NCBI GenBank assembly: GCA_905250075.1
Contig: CAJNOP010000046.1
Coordinates: 188,112 to 252,111, forward strand
Length of the DNA stretch: 64,000 nt
Origin: Rotaria sp. Silwood1
Lineage: Eukaryota > Rotifera > Eurotatoria > Philodinida > Philodinidae
Direction: 5' to 3'
Positions within the stretch are counted from its first letter, which is position 1. Each line of letters opens with the position of its first letter. Positions 1-11,336 of the stretch are shown in pieces. The notes beneath the pieces are model-generated. The model saw nothing but the letters and a program-made list of their open reading frames with translations, was not told where the DNA came from and did no database searches. The position numbers were made by a program, and so were the translations under genes.

Positions 1-2
1 AA

Positions 3-2680
3 GAAGCTTTATTAAAGCAAAAAAAAGAAGGTTTACAAAAGAGATTTATACAATTTCTTCTTGAAGATCATGATAAAGATGCTGATCCATGGTAAATATA
101 GTTTTCTTTTTTTGTTTCTTTTATTTAATATAATTAATTTTCTGTTAAGGCCATGGAGTGGTGAACCAATTTATCGTAATGGCGAATTTTGTGGTTTTGT
201 TACTTCTACAGCTTATGGTTTTACACTTGGAAAACAAGTATATAATTAGAGCATATTAAAAAATAATGGCGAATGTATTTTAATTCCTTAGGAAAAGCTT
301 AGAGAAATTTTCTCTCTATATGATCTGATACTTAAAACAAAGCTCTACAGTGTAGACACTGATGAAAATCATTCAATATATCAGAAAATGTTCAGAGGAG
401 GGGGGGAGTTAAACAAATATAAATCAAAATATTAGTTTTACTACTTTCAGCTTTCTTTTAAGAACTTTTTATCAAATAGTTTTTGACTTTTAGTACTTAC
501 AATATTTTAACTTGATGCATTTCAAACATCACATTCAGATTAGGCCTAATCAGGTTTAAACACGATGTTTGTTAGCTTACAGAGATGGTCAAATTAGATC
601 GAAAAATAACTTACCTTCCTTTTGACTTGACAAAAAAAAGATCAAGTCAAATCAAACATAGTTTTTGCAACTAAGATGTCTATTATTTTCACATTACATA
701 AAGTTATTCTTATTGTTCTAATATGAAAATTCTAATCTTTGACAAAACATGACCATAATTATTAGTGAACAACAACACTTGAAATAAATGCTTATGATTG
801 ATGAATAATTACGAACAGTAATCTATAGAAAAATGAAAAAGTTTTTTCTTAGACATTGAATAGAATAATATTAAAAACTAACAAGTTAATAATGTTGTAT
901 TTATTAAAGATAAAATGAATAATTATGTTAGTAATGATGGTAATTATCCGAATAGATTTATTTTCATTAATCAATCGGTTAAATAAAAATTTATAAGAAA
1001 GGTTTTGACAGTCTCGACAGCATCATTACTTATAGAAAAAATATTTTTTCAAAGGAAATATATTTTTTTTTTGTTTCGACAACTTGGTGCCATTATGTTA
1101 ATACAAATATTACAAATGTTAATCATGCTAAGATGTAATTAAGAACTGATGTAGAAATCTTTTCAGTAAATTGATACATAAGTTAATCACAAAAACTAAA
1201 AACATATGAACTCAATAACTTGCCGATCTGTAATGATTTGACTAAAATCATGAGTTATCTTTTTGTTTAGATTAGTTATATAATCAGTAATATATTCATT
1301 TTTCTTTTAAGAATATTTGACATAGTATCGAAGAACACTAAAAATTTATCTCTCAATTGACGAAGAGATAAACTATGTTGTTAATCTTTAATTAAATTTA
1401 TTTTTGCTCTAAACCTAGAGCGTTGTGAGATATCATATCTGTTCGTTCATTCTTTTTTTTTTCTCTTCAGAGATGCAGAACCAACATACTTGGCTCAAGG
1501 GGACGGGAAAGTGTTCTATATAACAGAATGTTCACTAAGTGAGATTTCACTACAATAAAATTTCGATAAGAGCTGTTCGTCATGATATGTGACAGTCATT
1601 TTAGATCACATCCTGTTCTCGTCTTGTCTAATGTCTAGCTGTCTATAGATAGTAGTATATAGATAAAGTAGTGGCGATAGAACAAAAAAGGAAATATAGA
1701 AACAAGTTCACCGAGTTTTTATGGTTAAGTGATTTTCGGAATTCAGCATCATGTAAGTTTTGTTTATTTGACTTAATCAAAGAAAATCAAAACGATTGCA
1801 AATCATTGTATCAAACTGTAAACGAAGTCATGAATTCTTTGAATAAAAAAGAGTATATGAAAAACCGTTCGATAAATGAATTCAATGAATATGATTGAGT
1901 GTATAGAACTAGGATCAGAGATATTCGAAAGTTGATGACTCAAGAGACAGCATTTTCAAAATGGAAAAGGGGACATGCATCCACAAGGAGGTTAAATTCA
2001 TCTCGTTTTGCTTTTATGCTTACACTCTTTTTAAAGATGTAAGAATATTTTAGTCCTTTTAGATGTAAGTGTAGATGAAAGATGAAAGTCATAGTAACTT
2101 CAAAAAGCATAAAAGTAAAACGAGATAAATTTTATTTCTCGTGAACTCCTAGAGAGAACCACTCATTCAGTTCCCTGCTAACCAGGACGATTATTTCGAT
2201 CATTGAATGAAATAAAAACTTGATGAACTTGCTTCTATTGTTATATCGTCACTACTTTTTGTTTAGCAATATATGTATAGATTGCTAGATATTAAAGAAT
2301 ATGAGAAAAAGAACAAAAAGAATATATATCAACGACAAAATCTGATCTAATATTACCGTCACATTAAGTACATTATTTGAGCTATCAAAACATATAGAAA
2401 ACAAAAAAAGTTTCTTTAAGCTTTTTATACGAAATAAAAATACCTTCGCCATTACTTTTGGTATGCCCTTTGAAAGAACCGATTATTCTTATTATTTATT
2501 TATTTATTATTCAAGGTATGCTTGGGATATGTTCATGCGCCAAAGAATGAAAAAATCACAACAAATTATATACGCGGAGCAAAATATGAAATTGACATTG
2601 GTACAAAACGCTTTAAAGCACGCCCTAATTTGTATCAACCATCTGAAATGGGCCCTACAGTTCAACTCAGTACACCATAG
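3..2680 (+). CDS. PDPR: Pyruvate dehydrogenase phosphatase regulatory subunit-like, C-terminal part (partial)
   Basis: Three exons can be read: 3..91, 150..237 and 2516..2680, spliced in frame (phases 2 and 0) and ending in TAG. They give about 113 residues and the 5' part lies outside the window. The peptide contains WPWSGEPIYRNG and VCLGYVH and ends in a GAKYEIDIGTKRFKA stretch. This matches the C-terminal aminomethyltransferase (GCV_T C-terminal barrel) part of PDPR, where I recall WPWWGEPIYRNG and VCLGFVHN. PDPR is a mitochondrial matrix flavoprotein-like regulator of pyruvate dehydrogenase phosphatase. Dimethylglycine or sarcosine dehydrogenase are related alternatives, but the WPW-GEPIYRNG block favours PDPR. 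The second intron (238..2515) is 2.3 kb, unusually long for this window. Confidence 0.8.
238..2515 (+). other. Long intron of the PDPR-like gene
   Basis: AT-rich intron with donor GTATAT at 238 and acceptor AG at 2514-2515. I see no coding exon in it. Short open frames at 1671-1898 and 2463-2690 have no recognisable product, and the second overlaps the true exon in another frame. It carries an imperfect inverted repeat (1993-2020 against 2106-2130), reported separately. Confidence 0.6.
1993..2130. repeat. Imperfect inverted repeat inside PDPR intron
   Basis: The arm ATCTCGTTTTGCTTTTATGCT ends at 2020, and its reverse complement with one mismatch starts at 2106 (AGCATAAAAGTAAAACGAGAT). The arms are about 21-27 bp with an 85-bp spacer. 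It may be a MITE remnant or simply a hairpin. No flanking target duplication was found. Confidence 0.5.
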
Positions 2681-2887
2681 ATATAAATAGTATAATAATT
2701 TAAAACATTTTCAACTTTATTATTAGCAATTAAGCAATATGTATGAAATAAACCTTAGATTATAGTTTTTGAAATCAGCACAATTGACAAAAAAAAAATC
2801 GCAAATCTTTTTCTTTTTCTTCTAATTATTTATTGTTTTGTATGTGTCTATATTTTTGGTAAAAAAAAAAGAAAGAAAAAAAAGACT

Positions 2888-4661
2888 TTATGAAATCCAT
2901 CGTTCAATAAGTCCAACAACTTGTTGACGTGCTTGTAAAACACTTGGGGGATCAGCTTTGTTTGCTGCACGTAAATCAAGATGATGAGCACCACCCTTTA
3001 TAAATATAGCTGGAAGACTTGGAGCAACTGTTGCAAGAAGACCACCAGATGACCATGGATCAAGATTTCCATTTGTAAAAGCAATATTTGAATAATAACG
3101 AAAATCTGTTATATTTTTACCACCAAATTCAATATATGGCCATTCAAAACGTGGTCGAATTTTCCATTGAGTATAACAAGCATCAGAAAATGCTTGAAAA
3201 TCCCATGGTTGTTTTTCAAACATATCATTTACACCATCGGAACACATTGGCATAACAAATTCAGTACATGATTGATATGACCAACCTAAATCACCAAGAC
3301 TGGGTGTACCTGAAAAAGAAAAACGTTTGTTTTTTTTTTACGAAAAAATGAAACTAATAGATTTGTGTGTTTGTTTACCTTGTGAACCTGTATCAAAACA
3401 ATCCGTATGACCAGTATAATTAAAAAAGACATTTGTTCCTTTAACTATTCTTCGAATAATGTCTTCATCATCATTTTTTGTTTTCAATGATGATGATGTA
3501 ACATTGGTACAAAATACTCGTGCTGGAAATGCAGGTAAATCAGCTAAAAATGATGTTGGATATGGATAATCAACCATAGCTATATTTCCATACATATCAA
3601 GTAACCAATTTTTTAATTCATCAACTGTTTGTAATGGACGACATAATTTAAATAAATTAGTTAGCTGTTTTAAACCGTCTGGAGTTGATCCAATACGATT
3701 AATTGCATCCCATGATGATCGAATAATATCAACACATGGTGGACTTTCTAGAAGAAAATCTTGAGTAACAATCTTTAAAAATGATAAAAAAAATTAATTT
3801 AATTATAATAATATATTAAATTTAAAAAAGAAAACTTACACGAGAAAATGATTCACAAGGTGTTGTCATTTGAAGAATAGGTGCTGATGCTGCATGTGCA
3901 CCGACAACAACATGTGGATATTTCATTCGAAAATAAGCTGCTAACATTCCACCATATGATCCACCAAAAACAACTACTGGACTTTGTGCAGCACCTTGAA
4001 TTGAACTACGAATATAATCAAGTAAATATGCATAATCAGCAAGTGCTTGGCCACTTGTTAAATATCTTGCTAGAAAAAGCAACAGATATTTCAAAATATA
4101 ACCTTTGATATTAAAATTATATACTATATTCTGGCTTTGAATATGATTCATTTCCATATGGTAATGATGCACCATAATAACGATGTTCAGCAAATACAAC
4201 CATAGCATTAAATATTGGTGCGATATCCCACACTAAAAAATATACAATAAAAAAAAAAAGGAAAATAATAAATTCGTTAGCTTACTAAAGCCAGTATTCT
4301 CACAGAAAAGATCGATATCACCTAAACAAAAAAAATACTATTCAATATATATTTTTACTTTTTTTTCAGTTTGAATGAAACCTTCATTTCCTGCATAGAA
4401 TAAAATTGGTCTTCCAATTTCAAAATAATCTGTATTTAATGTATATCTTTGTTGATATGTATCCATATTAAGAAAGCCAAAATGATCAACTTTTTGTGTA
4501 AATGTTTTAAATTGTCTACATCGATCATCACGAATACGATTTTGTGAACGATTTATAATGTTTAAACGACGTGGTTTTATCCATTTTGATGATGATAATT
4601 CGACGAGAACCAGTAGAGAACAAACGATGAAACAAAATTTAATAAAAATGTTGATTGTCAT
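2888..4661 (-). CDS. PRCP: Lysosomal Pro-X carboxypeptidase (serine peptidase family S28)
   Basis: Six exons: 4661..4382, 4321..4286, 4232..4125, 4069..3840, 3772..3379, 3309..2888, giving 489 residues, close to the roughly 496 of human PRCP. It has an N-terminal signal peptide (hydrophobic residues 5-22). The catalytic triad is visible: Ser179 in GGSYGG, Asp433 in NGNLDPWS and His458 in GAHHLDLR. The 25-residue Asp-His spacing equals that of the human enzyme. [18 protein letters not shown] and SSWDAINR are closer to PRCP than to DPP7. The enzyme removes C-terminal residues after proline in lysosomes. The 5' splice of exon 1 was placed at GAAG/GTTTCA because this restores the conserved GNEGDI. 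A pyrimidine-rich acceptor (CCTCAAG) directly abuts the ATG, so the 5' end may be trans-spliced or have a 5'-UTR intron. Confidence 0.93.
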
Positions 4662-6610
4662 CTTGAGGAAAAAAAGACGAATAAATGAATAAATAAAACA
4701 GAGGACTTAGGTCATAGTTAACAAATGAAAAAAAAAAGATAAAGATAGATATGTAACCGAATCATGATGATATGACAATCTTTATTGATAATAAATAATA
4801 GAACTGAAGAAAAAAAAATGACTTTGAAATGAATGCCGTTGAGTCTTAACATGAGCACCTATTGTTGTTCATATCGAATTGTTACCATTTATTTTGACTT
4901 TTTTTGCGAGATATAATATTGCATTATCTTAACCATTTATGCAAAAATAAACGATAGTTTAATACATATCTTTTATGGATTTTCCATGAAATTTTATTAT
5001 GTCAATCTTGTATGTGATTCATTCAGGATAGCTTCAACCACATAGTTTCTGTTAATAAAAACTAATTCCTCTAGTGTGTCCTGAGCAGAGATCAAAGAGG
5101 ATGATTTTCGTCCAATCTTGAAAGATTTTTGTTTTATTGCAGCATTTTATTGTTTTTTTACTCATTAATATCAAAAACACCTCGTAACCACTGCTCCCAA
5201 CTTTGATCAACTTCAGCAAAAATCATCCAGTTGGCTTCAGAGTACTCCTGTTTTGTTAATATTACTTGCAAATGCGAAGTTTACAACTTTATCTATTATT
5301 TTTTTGACCGAAAACTTCTAAATAATAAAAAAAAACCATTTCCTTTCACTCACGCACTTATCATTTAGTCTTATTCAAAATTTTGTTCAACACCAATTAT
5401 ATCCTTCACAGATATATTCGAGTTTGTAAGATTCATGATTTGAATCATATTGACTAAAAATTATATCATTATTTGTCGTAAAATTATTCAGATTCTATTT
5501 GTTTTAAGTTAACCATCGATTTCATTTAAAAAAAATTTATCCAATTATACGTATCAATTACAGTTTTAATTGATTGACATCAAATTTTCTCAATTTAAAG
5601 TTACAAAGAAATAAATGTGAAAACCTCGGATTTAAATTCGAGTGTTATGTGTACTTCAAAAAGTAAAAACGCAGAAGCAATTTCCGTTTAAATAGCTTTG
5701 TAATAGGTGACTTAGCCTTCTAGTTTCTTAATGTTTTATATACCATTTTGTAGCCTGTGAAATTCTCTATCGAATGGTATATAATAGCTGAGGTCTTGTT
5801 TGATTATGAGAGAAAAAAATTTTTTACGAAAATCGGGATAGATCAATGTTCGCATAGAAAAGCATAGGAAATAATGACATTTTTGCGATAACTTAGCAAT
5901 TTCTTGACGAATCATTTTCATCTTCGAACTCGATCGAGATATTGATAAAACGATTCTGTGTGCAAAATTTCATGGCAAGTGGACTACTCTTAGAAGAGTT
6001 ATCGTGCAAACGGCCAGACGGACGGACACACTGACCGATTCTATCGTATATTCACTTTTTGAGTACACGAAAAATACATCGATATCTATTAAATGCAATT
6101 AGTCAAAATGTTAATCATTAAATCATCATGACAAACAGCAGCTTTGAATAGTTTATCACATTCTACTGTTTTTTGTCGAATTATTTTATATTTGAATGAA
6201 CGTTATGTACGTAGCAGAGATATCCACGGACGTGCTATCGTGACGGCATCAGTTTCTGTTTTCGGGAGATTATAAAATTACATGAATATGCACTCAACTC
6301 AGGTATGTCTACAAGCCCAGCTATCAAAATCATGATGAATATGATGGATTCAGTCTAACTTTGCTAATTTAGTACAGTGATCAAAGCGATTTTCGAAGAA
6401 TTCCTCGGAAACTATCGTGATGGACATCTTTGCCTAATCATCATAGAAATATTTCTTAATCAGAAGAATTTAATTAATACAACAAAATTAATATCGAACC
6501 CAAAAGAGAGAAATAAAAACTAAAATTTTCTTTGTTTGATGTATCTATATTTGAAACACATGTAGGAAAAACTGTTGTAATAGTAACAAATTTTGATAGT
6601 TGACCATTAT
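4662..6610. other. Intergenic region with one orphan exon-like ORF
   Basis: Between PRCP and LYRM4. It holds the exon-like ORF 5158-5247 (separate entry). Around 5935-6035 there is a stretch ending in a GACGGACGGACACAC-type motif, a style often seen in repeat-derived DNA of other animals. I could not define its ends. Nothing else coding was recognised. Confidence 0.4.
5158..5247 (-). CDS. Possible orphan terminal exon (29 codons)
   Basis: A clean 3' splice acceptor (AACAAAACAG) precedes 29 open codons and a TAA on the minus strand. The peptide is tryptophan-rich (SEANWMIFAEVDQSWEQW) and looks protein-like rather than random. No start codon or partner exon was found between it and LYRM4. Its phase 0 would fit the phase-0 donor that ends LYRM4 exon 2 (6798), so an alternative LYRM4 last exon is possible. 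It could equally be a relic or chance. The family was not recognised. Confidence 0.3.
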   Translation of the reverse strand, partial: EYSEANWMIFAEVDQSWEQWLRGVFDINE

Positions 6611-8114
6611 TTATCGTGAAAAAAAAGATGAACGTTGTTGACTTTCAATAATTGACCTTTGTTGTGGTGTATAAAGATTTCCAATGATTACCTAAAACAA
6701 TAAAAATTTTTCGATAATTCTAATTCTACAAAATCTATCTTCACTATAAGATCAATCCAAAAGTAGGTTTCTGTTTTTTTCTATTCCTTTAATTCACCTG
6801 TCTTCGTATGATTTCAAGGTTTGTTTGTCCGAACTTCAACAATTCAGCAATCTTCGATGAATCTTGTACATTACGATTTTGACGAAATTCTTCACGTACT
6901 CGTCGAAGAAAATATTCACTAAATAAGATTAAAACAATCAAATAACATATACAGGATATATTAGGTCATAAATAGCACTACGATAAAAGAATCAAATATC
7001 TCTGCATCATTTCAATGAAATTGACTGGTTTTTTTTGGTTAATGGTAGAAATTTACTCAATTTTTTTTTCATACGAATAAAATAAGCATAAATATTATTG
7101 TTGGCATCAGAAAAGCAATTTGACTTGTTGTCAAGTAAGAAAAAAATATAAGCAGTATTTCATAGAAAATCTTCAATTGTCATCTAAAGAAAATAATAAA
7201 AGGTCAAAACGAACCTCCCGAATGATACTATATTGATATACATAAAATAAATTTTTAGAACTAGTTAATTGAAAAGTCAATCATAGCTTTCATTGGATTT
7301 TGTTTACAATAGGAAAGAGTTAAGAGAGAAAGTCTCTCAAAGCTACAGAGAAACTCGAGTGTGAATGTCAGTGTTCTTCTTCTCTTCATTCACATCCTTC
7401 ACAATTGGGAAAGATTAATAATATGAACCCATTTAAAACTTCATTGCTACACTTAAAAAACCTGACTATAAGTCGCTCATGCGATCCTACGAAAATAGGA
7501 TAAGTATCATGTCTGAAAATATCTAGTATAATAATATTTTATGAAAACTATTGGAAATTTATGTATTACAAGATAAAATATTCATGAGGTATCTAATCAG
7601 CTACTTGGTCAAAATATATTTAGTAAAATAACACATCCAGAACCTGCTTCTCTTTCTAATTGTATGTTAGGCTATAGCTATGCGTTTTTTTTTCTATAGG
7701 AAACAGATTTCAACATTTAAAATGACTATTTTTGAAAACTTGCTCGATATACATCAATATCATATTATGCATAAAGTTTGTTGTGACTTCTTATTATTGT
7801 TCTATTCGATGACAACTGCAAATTGTCCATACAACACTTCAGATGCATTTTTCTTTCTTAACAATTCATGATAATTTCTTTTGTGAAGTCAAAAAATATC
7901 TTTAAATAAGTTCCTACCACGAATAAACAAAACATTCCCATTCTAGCAAGCTGAAACAAAGATATATTTCAATATTTTATTGTAGTAATATATATGACCC
8001 AACATTTATATAAAATTATAAAAAGATTTACCGATAATTATAAAGTGAAAATTTATGACATTCACGAAGTAGTTGTTTATATAGAATCAAAACTGATTGT
8101 TTTGCTGAAGTCAT
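6611..8114 (-). CDS. LYRM4: LYR motif protein 4 / ISD11, iron-sulfur cluster assembly
   Basis: Three exons: 8114..8032, 6918..6798, 6691..6611, giving 94 residues (human ISD11 has 91). The N-terminus has the LYR-type start VLILYK, where the motif reads LYK instead of LYR, followed by FSLYNYR. Exon 2 has YFLRRVREEFRQNRN and ends NLEIIRRQ. Exon 3 starts VIIGNLY, parallel to the VHIGQLY of human ISD11. The protein is expected in the mitochondrial matrix, stabilising the cysteine desulfurase NFS1 in a complex with acyl carrier protein. The acceptor CTTTCTAG lies immediately before the ATG. The upstream gene MRPL33 ends only 85 bp before, on the same strand. Intron 1 is 1.1 kb, with no coding content seen. 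Confidence 0.92.
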
Positions 8115-8199
8115 CTAGAAAGATAATGTTCATATGAAATAACAGATCTTTCTTTTTATTCTATAACAAAATCAAAAAAAAAAGAAACAACAATAGAAA

Positions 8200-8436
8200 T
8201 TATGTTAAACGACTAATATGTATTTCACGTTTGTTTTGTTTTTCTAATGTTTTGATTTTTCTTGTTTCTTTATATAAAACTTCTTGATCAATCCATGGAT
8301 CTATATGTAAAAATTCAAGTTTATCTTGTGTTCGTTCACGTATACGCATTATTCGATGGCCAGTTGCTTGAGATTCACAATTAACAAGTAATTGCCGTCC
8401 ACTTTTAGCAGCTTGCAATATAAATGATAAACGCAT
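8200..8436 (-). CDS. MRPL33: Mitochondrial large-subunit ribosomal protein bL33m
   Basis: Single-exon ORF of 78 residues. The segment from AKSGRQLLVNCESQATG through RIRERTQDKLEFLHIDP to ETRKIKTL follows the bL33 pattern: a small basic zinc-ribbon-derived fold without the cysteines in the mitochondrial form, with LxxYDP-like and VLF-E-KKIRSL-like blocks. Human MRPL33 has 65 residues, so the C-terminus here carries about 13 extra residues. A structural protein of the mitochondrial 39S subunit. An acceptor-like TGTCTATAG ends 12 nt before the ATG. The stop is followed by AATAAA (complement of 8155-8160) and, 85 nt on, by the LYRM4 ATG, suggesting a possible two-gene transcript. Confidence 0.85.
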   Translation of the reverse strand: MRLSFILQAAKSGRQLLVNCESQATGHRIMRIRERTQDKLEFLHIDPWIDQEVLYKETRKIKTLEKQNKREIHISRLT

Positions 8437-10089
8437 TCTTTATTATATCTATAGACATAAGAAAAATATTACATTATTTTTTTTAATTCTTTATTAATAA
8501 TTAAAATTATCTATATATAAATCAAATTGATTTTATTTTTATCTTCTTTTACTATTGATTCAAATACATTTATTATTATTAGCAAGACAAAGAAATTGTA
8601 AAGAAGTTTATATTATTAATAGTTCTTATTTATTAGATATTCTATGTTATAACTAAACAATCTAAAATCACAATAATGAAATTGTCTTAAATAAAATCTT
8701 ATAATTCAAAAAATGTCAATAGTGAATTATTCTATTAATAGACGGTTATATTTCAAATTTTTATTTTTAGACAAAAAATCTAATTTGTTTTCATATGTAA
8801 TAATTTCTTGTTTAAAGTGAAAGTTAGTTTTGTAAACTTATTATATTGCATACTGAAATATATTGTTCTTCTTCTTATAGAAAAATTTGTTACAGTATAT
8901 TTAATGAAGCATTACAATGCAATATTGTAGAGACTTGATCTATTTTTTTGTTAGATAAAGGAAAATGTTTACTGCAAAAAATATACAAAAGAATTCAATT
9001 GAAAATCTTTTCCGATTGTTACAGAACCTTTGGAAAAAAAAGTATTAAGAGATTCTCCTACAAATTCTAGTACCAATTTTTATCTCGGAATATATTTCTT
9101 TGACGTTTTTCATTATTGTCTTCTAGTCAAATGCATATTCATATTAATTATAATGACTGCTTTTGTGTGATAATAAAATAATTCTTTTAACATGCAAGAG
9201 ACAGAACAATAAATACTTTATTGAACAAAATCAATTTGTCGTTTATGACATGCAAATAAAGTTGCTTAGTAAAAAAAACTCGATAAAGTTTCTTTTTCAT
9301 ATAAATATCTAATATCTAACAACTTCTCTATCAGTATCATGTAGTTTTCTTTTTTTTTTTAACTGATCAGTAGTTACAAAAATTCAGTGATACTAGAAGA
9401 TGCTACAATAGTGTTCATATTCATCTTTGTCAAACACGTTGAATATTTTGCTTTTTAGTTGTATAATAGTTTCCTATTCTGACGTTATAAAACTTGGAAA
9501 AAAAAGAATAAAAACAAAAATTTTCAAAGATTTTCGTCACTTTCAGAAAACACTTCCAACTAAATTCTTTTATACATATATATATTTCTGCACTAGACAT
9601 TTTACGATTGCTAACAAAAATAAATAATGATCCAGTCTCTACGATACTCCATTATAAAAAAAAAAACAAAATTAATGTAGAATCTCTATCTTATTTATGG
9701 TTTCTAAAGCCAATATGATCTGTATGAAACATTCTTTAGTTAATCATCAGTTGTTTCATTTTTCTATTACTTTCATTTCAAATCTCAAGATATTTGATCA
9801 TTAAGTGTAATAAAATATTTTTATTTAAACCTCTTTTTGTTTTCATTGTGACGATTTACATACCAAACAAGAAATGTATACATTATTTCTATAATAAATG
9901 ACAATACACACAATAATCCATATCTAAAAAAATGAAAGTTCTTTTTTTCTATTTATATTTTATTGTAAGAACAAAAAAGAGAATCGAATGGTCGACGATA
10001 AAAGGAAAACTAATAAAGAAAAAGAAAAGAAAACGCCAAAAAAAAAAGAAAGAGAAAAAAAATTAGGTTTTCATTTATATATATATCTT
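8437..10089. other. Gene-free interval between MRPL33 and GOSR1
   Basis: AT-rich sequence of 1.65 kb. A 33-codon hydrophobic open frame with an acceptor (minus, 9923-9821) has no partner exon and was not accepted as a gene. No other supported feature. Confidence 0.5.
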
Positions 10090-10854
10090 TTATCGAAACA
10101 TATAAAGAAGAAGAATAATAAGACAAATAGCTATAACAAAACCAAGTACAAGTGAATCTTTACGTTTTTTAACTTTTATTTTTTGTAAAACATTATTAAC
10201 CAATGGAAAACGATTTGCTATAGCATTAACTTTACTTGTTATATTTAATAAATATTTCCGTTGATCAGATAAATCTTTTTTAACCATTGATGCTATTTCA
10301 ATATTTGTATCCATTAATTTATGTGAATTAGTTAAATGATTCATTTCACGTAGATAATAATCTTGTCGACGACTACTTAAACCTGTTTGTGTTACATCAG
10401 AATTATTTGTATTTGTATTAACTAAAAGATCTTCACGATTTTTAAAATTTTTTATATTAGCTTTTGTTCGTTCAAATTCACGACGATAATCTTGTAAAAT
10501 TTCATGATGACGTTGTAATGTATGTGTTGCAGCTGAATTAGGTCCAAGTAATGATGGTACAACATCGGACATACGTTTATTTATATCTGATAAACGTTCA
10601 AGAAGTTTTTCAATTTCAATTGACATTGTTTCAAATGATGATGGTGTACATGTTGATGATGATGCATCATTTGGATCATGTGCAACATAATTTGAACATA
10701 ATTTTGAAAATGACATTAATTTACTATCAATTTCATTTTCATGTTGACGAGCTTGTTTACGTAAATCTTCCCATTCTGTACCTGGTGCTGTAGACATTCT
10801 TGAATTTGTTGATTGTATTGTTGATGAATATGTATTACCGAATGAACGGTTCAT
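10090..10854 (-). CDS. GOSR1: Golgi SNARE GOS28 (Golgi SNAP receptor complex member 1)
   Basis: Intronless ORF of 254 residues. The N-terminus has WEDLRKQARQHENEID and LMSFSKLC. The middle has FETMSIEIEKLLERLSDIN, then HTLQRHHEILQDYRREF. The SNARE motif lies roughly at residues 160-225 (ANRFPLVNNVLQKI near its end), and a C-terminal transmembrane anchor follows the basic KVKKRKDS (about residues 234-253). All blocks align with vertebrate GOS28 (about 250 residues). It is a Qb-SNARE for ER-Golgi and intra-Golgi transport, tail-anchored with its coiled coil in the cytosol. The lack of introns contrasts with most neighbours. Confidence 0.95.
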   Translation of the reverse strand: MNRSFGNTYSSTIQSTNSRMSTAPGTEWEDLRKQARQHENEIDSKLMSFSKLCSNYVAHDPNDASSSTCTPSSFETMSIEIEKLLERLSDINKRMSDVVPSLLGPNSAATHTLQRHHEILQDYRREFERTKANIKNFKNREDLLVNTNTNNSDVTQTGLSSRRQDYYLREMNHLTNSHKLMDTNIEIASMVKKDLSDQRKYLLNITSKVNAIANRFPLVNNVLQKIKVKKRKDSLVLGFVIAICLIILLLYMFR

Positions 10855-11336
10855 AATAGAAATAAATATTGATTAAAGAAAAACATTAAAGTTTGTTTTT
10901 TTTTTAAATCATTACAAATTCAACAAAAATTTTTGTGTTGGATTGAAAGTAAAGGATGCATCACGTCATAGATCATCAAATGGAATAAATAATTCGATAC
11001 AGGTGTAGATAATAAGCCTATCATATGATAATTTCAAAAGATGATACTATATGATATGTTTATGATCGAAATAAATAATTCTAGAGATTAAATTGATTTT
11101 CTATATTTGTTATTAAGTTAAAATGTAGATCAAATAAGATCATAGACTGGTGACATCTAGATATAAATGATAAATCGGATCTAACTGGTATTATCTCTTT
11201 TAGTTCGTTCCTTTTTTTTTCTTTCTCGATCTGGTACGTATTTATATCTTTTTCTTTCCTATCGACTATTATTATTACTTCCAGAACTTTGCATTGATAT
11301 ATATCACAAGTTTGATATACAGAAAGGAACATAACT
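10855..11336. other. Divergent intergenic region between GOSR1 and the kringle gene
   Basis: About 480 bp between two head-to-head starts, so it should contain both promoters. AT-rich. A GATC-AAAT/ATGATAT-rich stretch is visible, but no certain TATA box or other motif can be assigned. Confidence 0.4.

Noticed and set aside
5935..6035. GACGGACGGACACAC-type sequence as a defined transposon
   Set aside because: Such strings occur in repeats of other animals, but I found no terminal repeats or target duplication, so boundaries cannot be set.
9821..9923. Acceptor followed by 33 hydrophobic open codons (minus strand) downstream of GOSR1
   Set aside because: No upstream exon or start codon was found, GOSR1 is already complete, and hydrophobic open frames are common by chance in AT-rich DNA.
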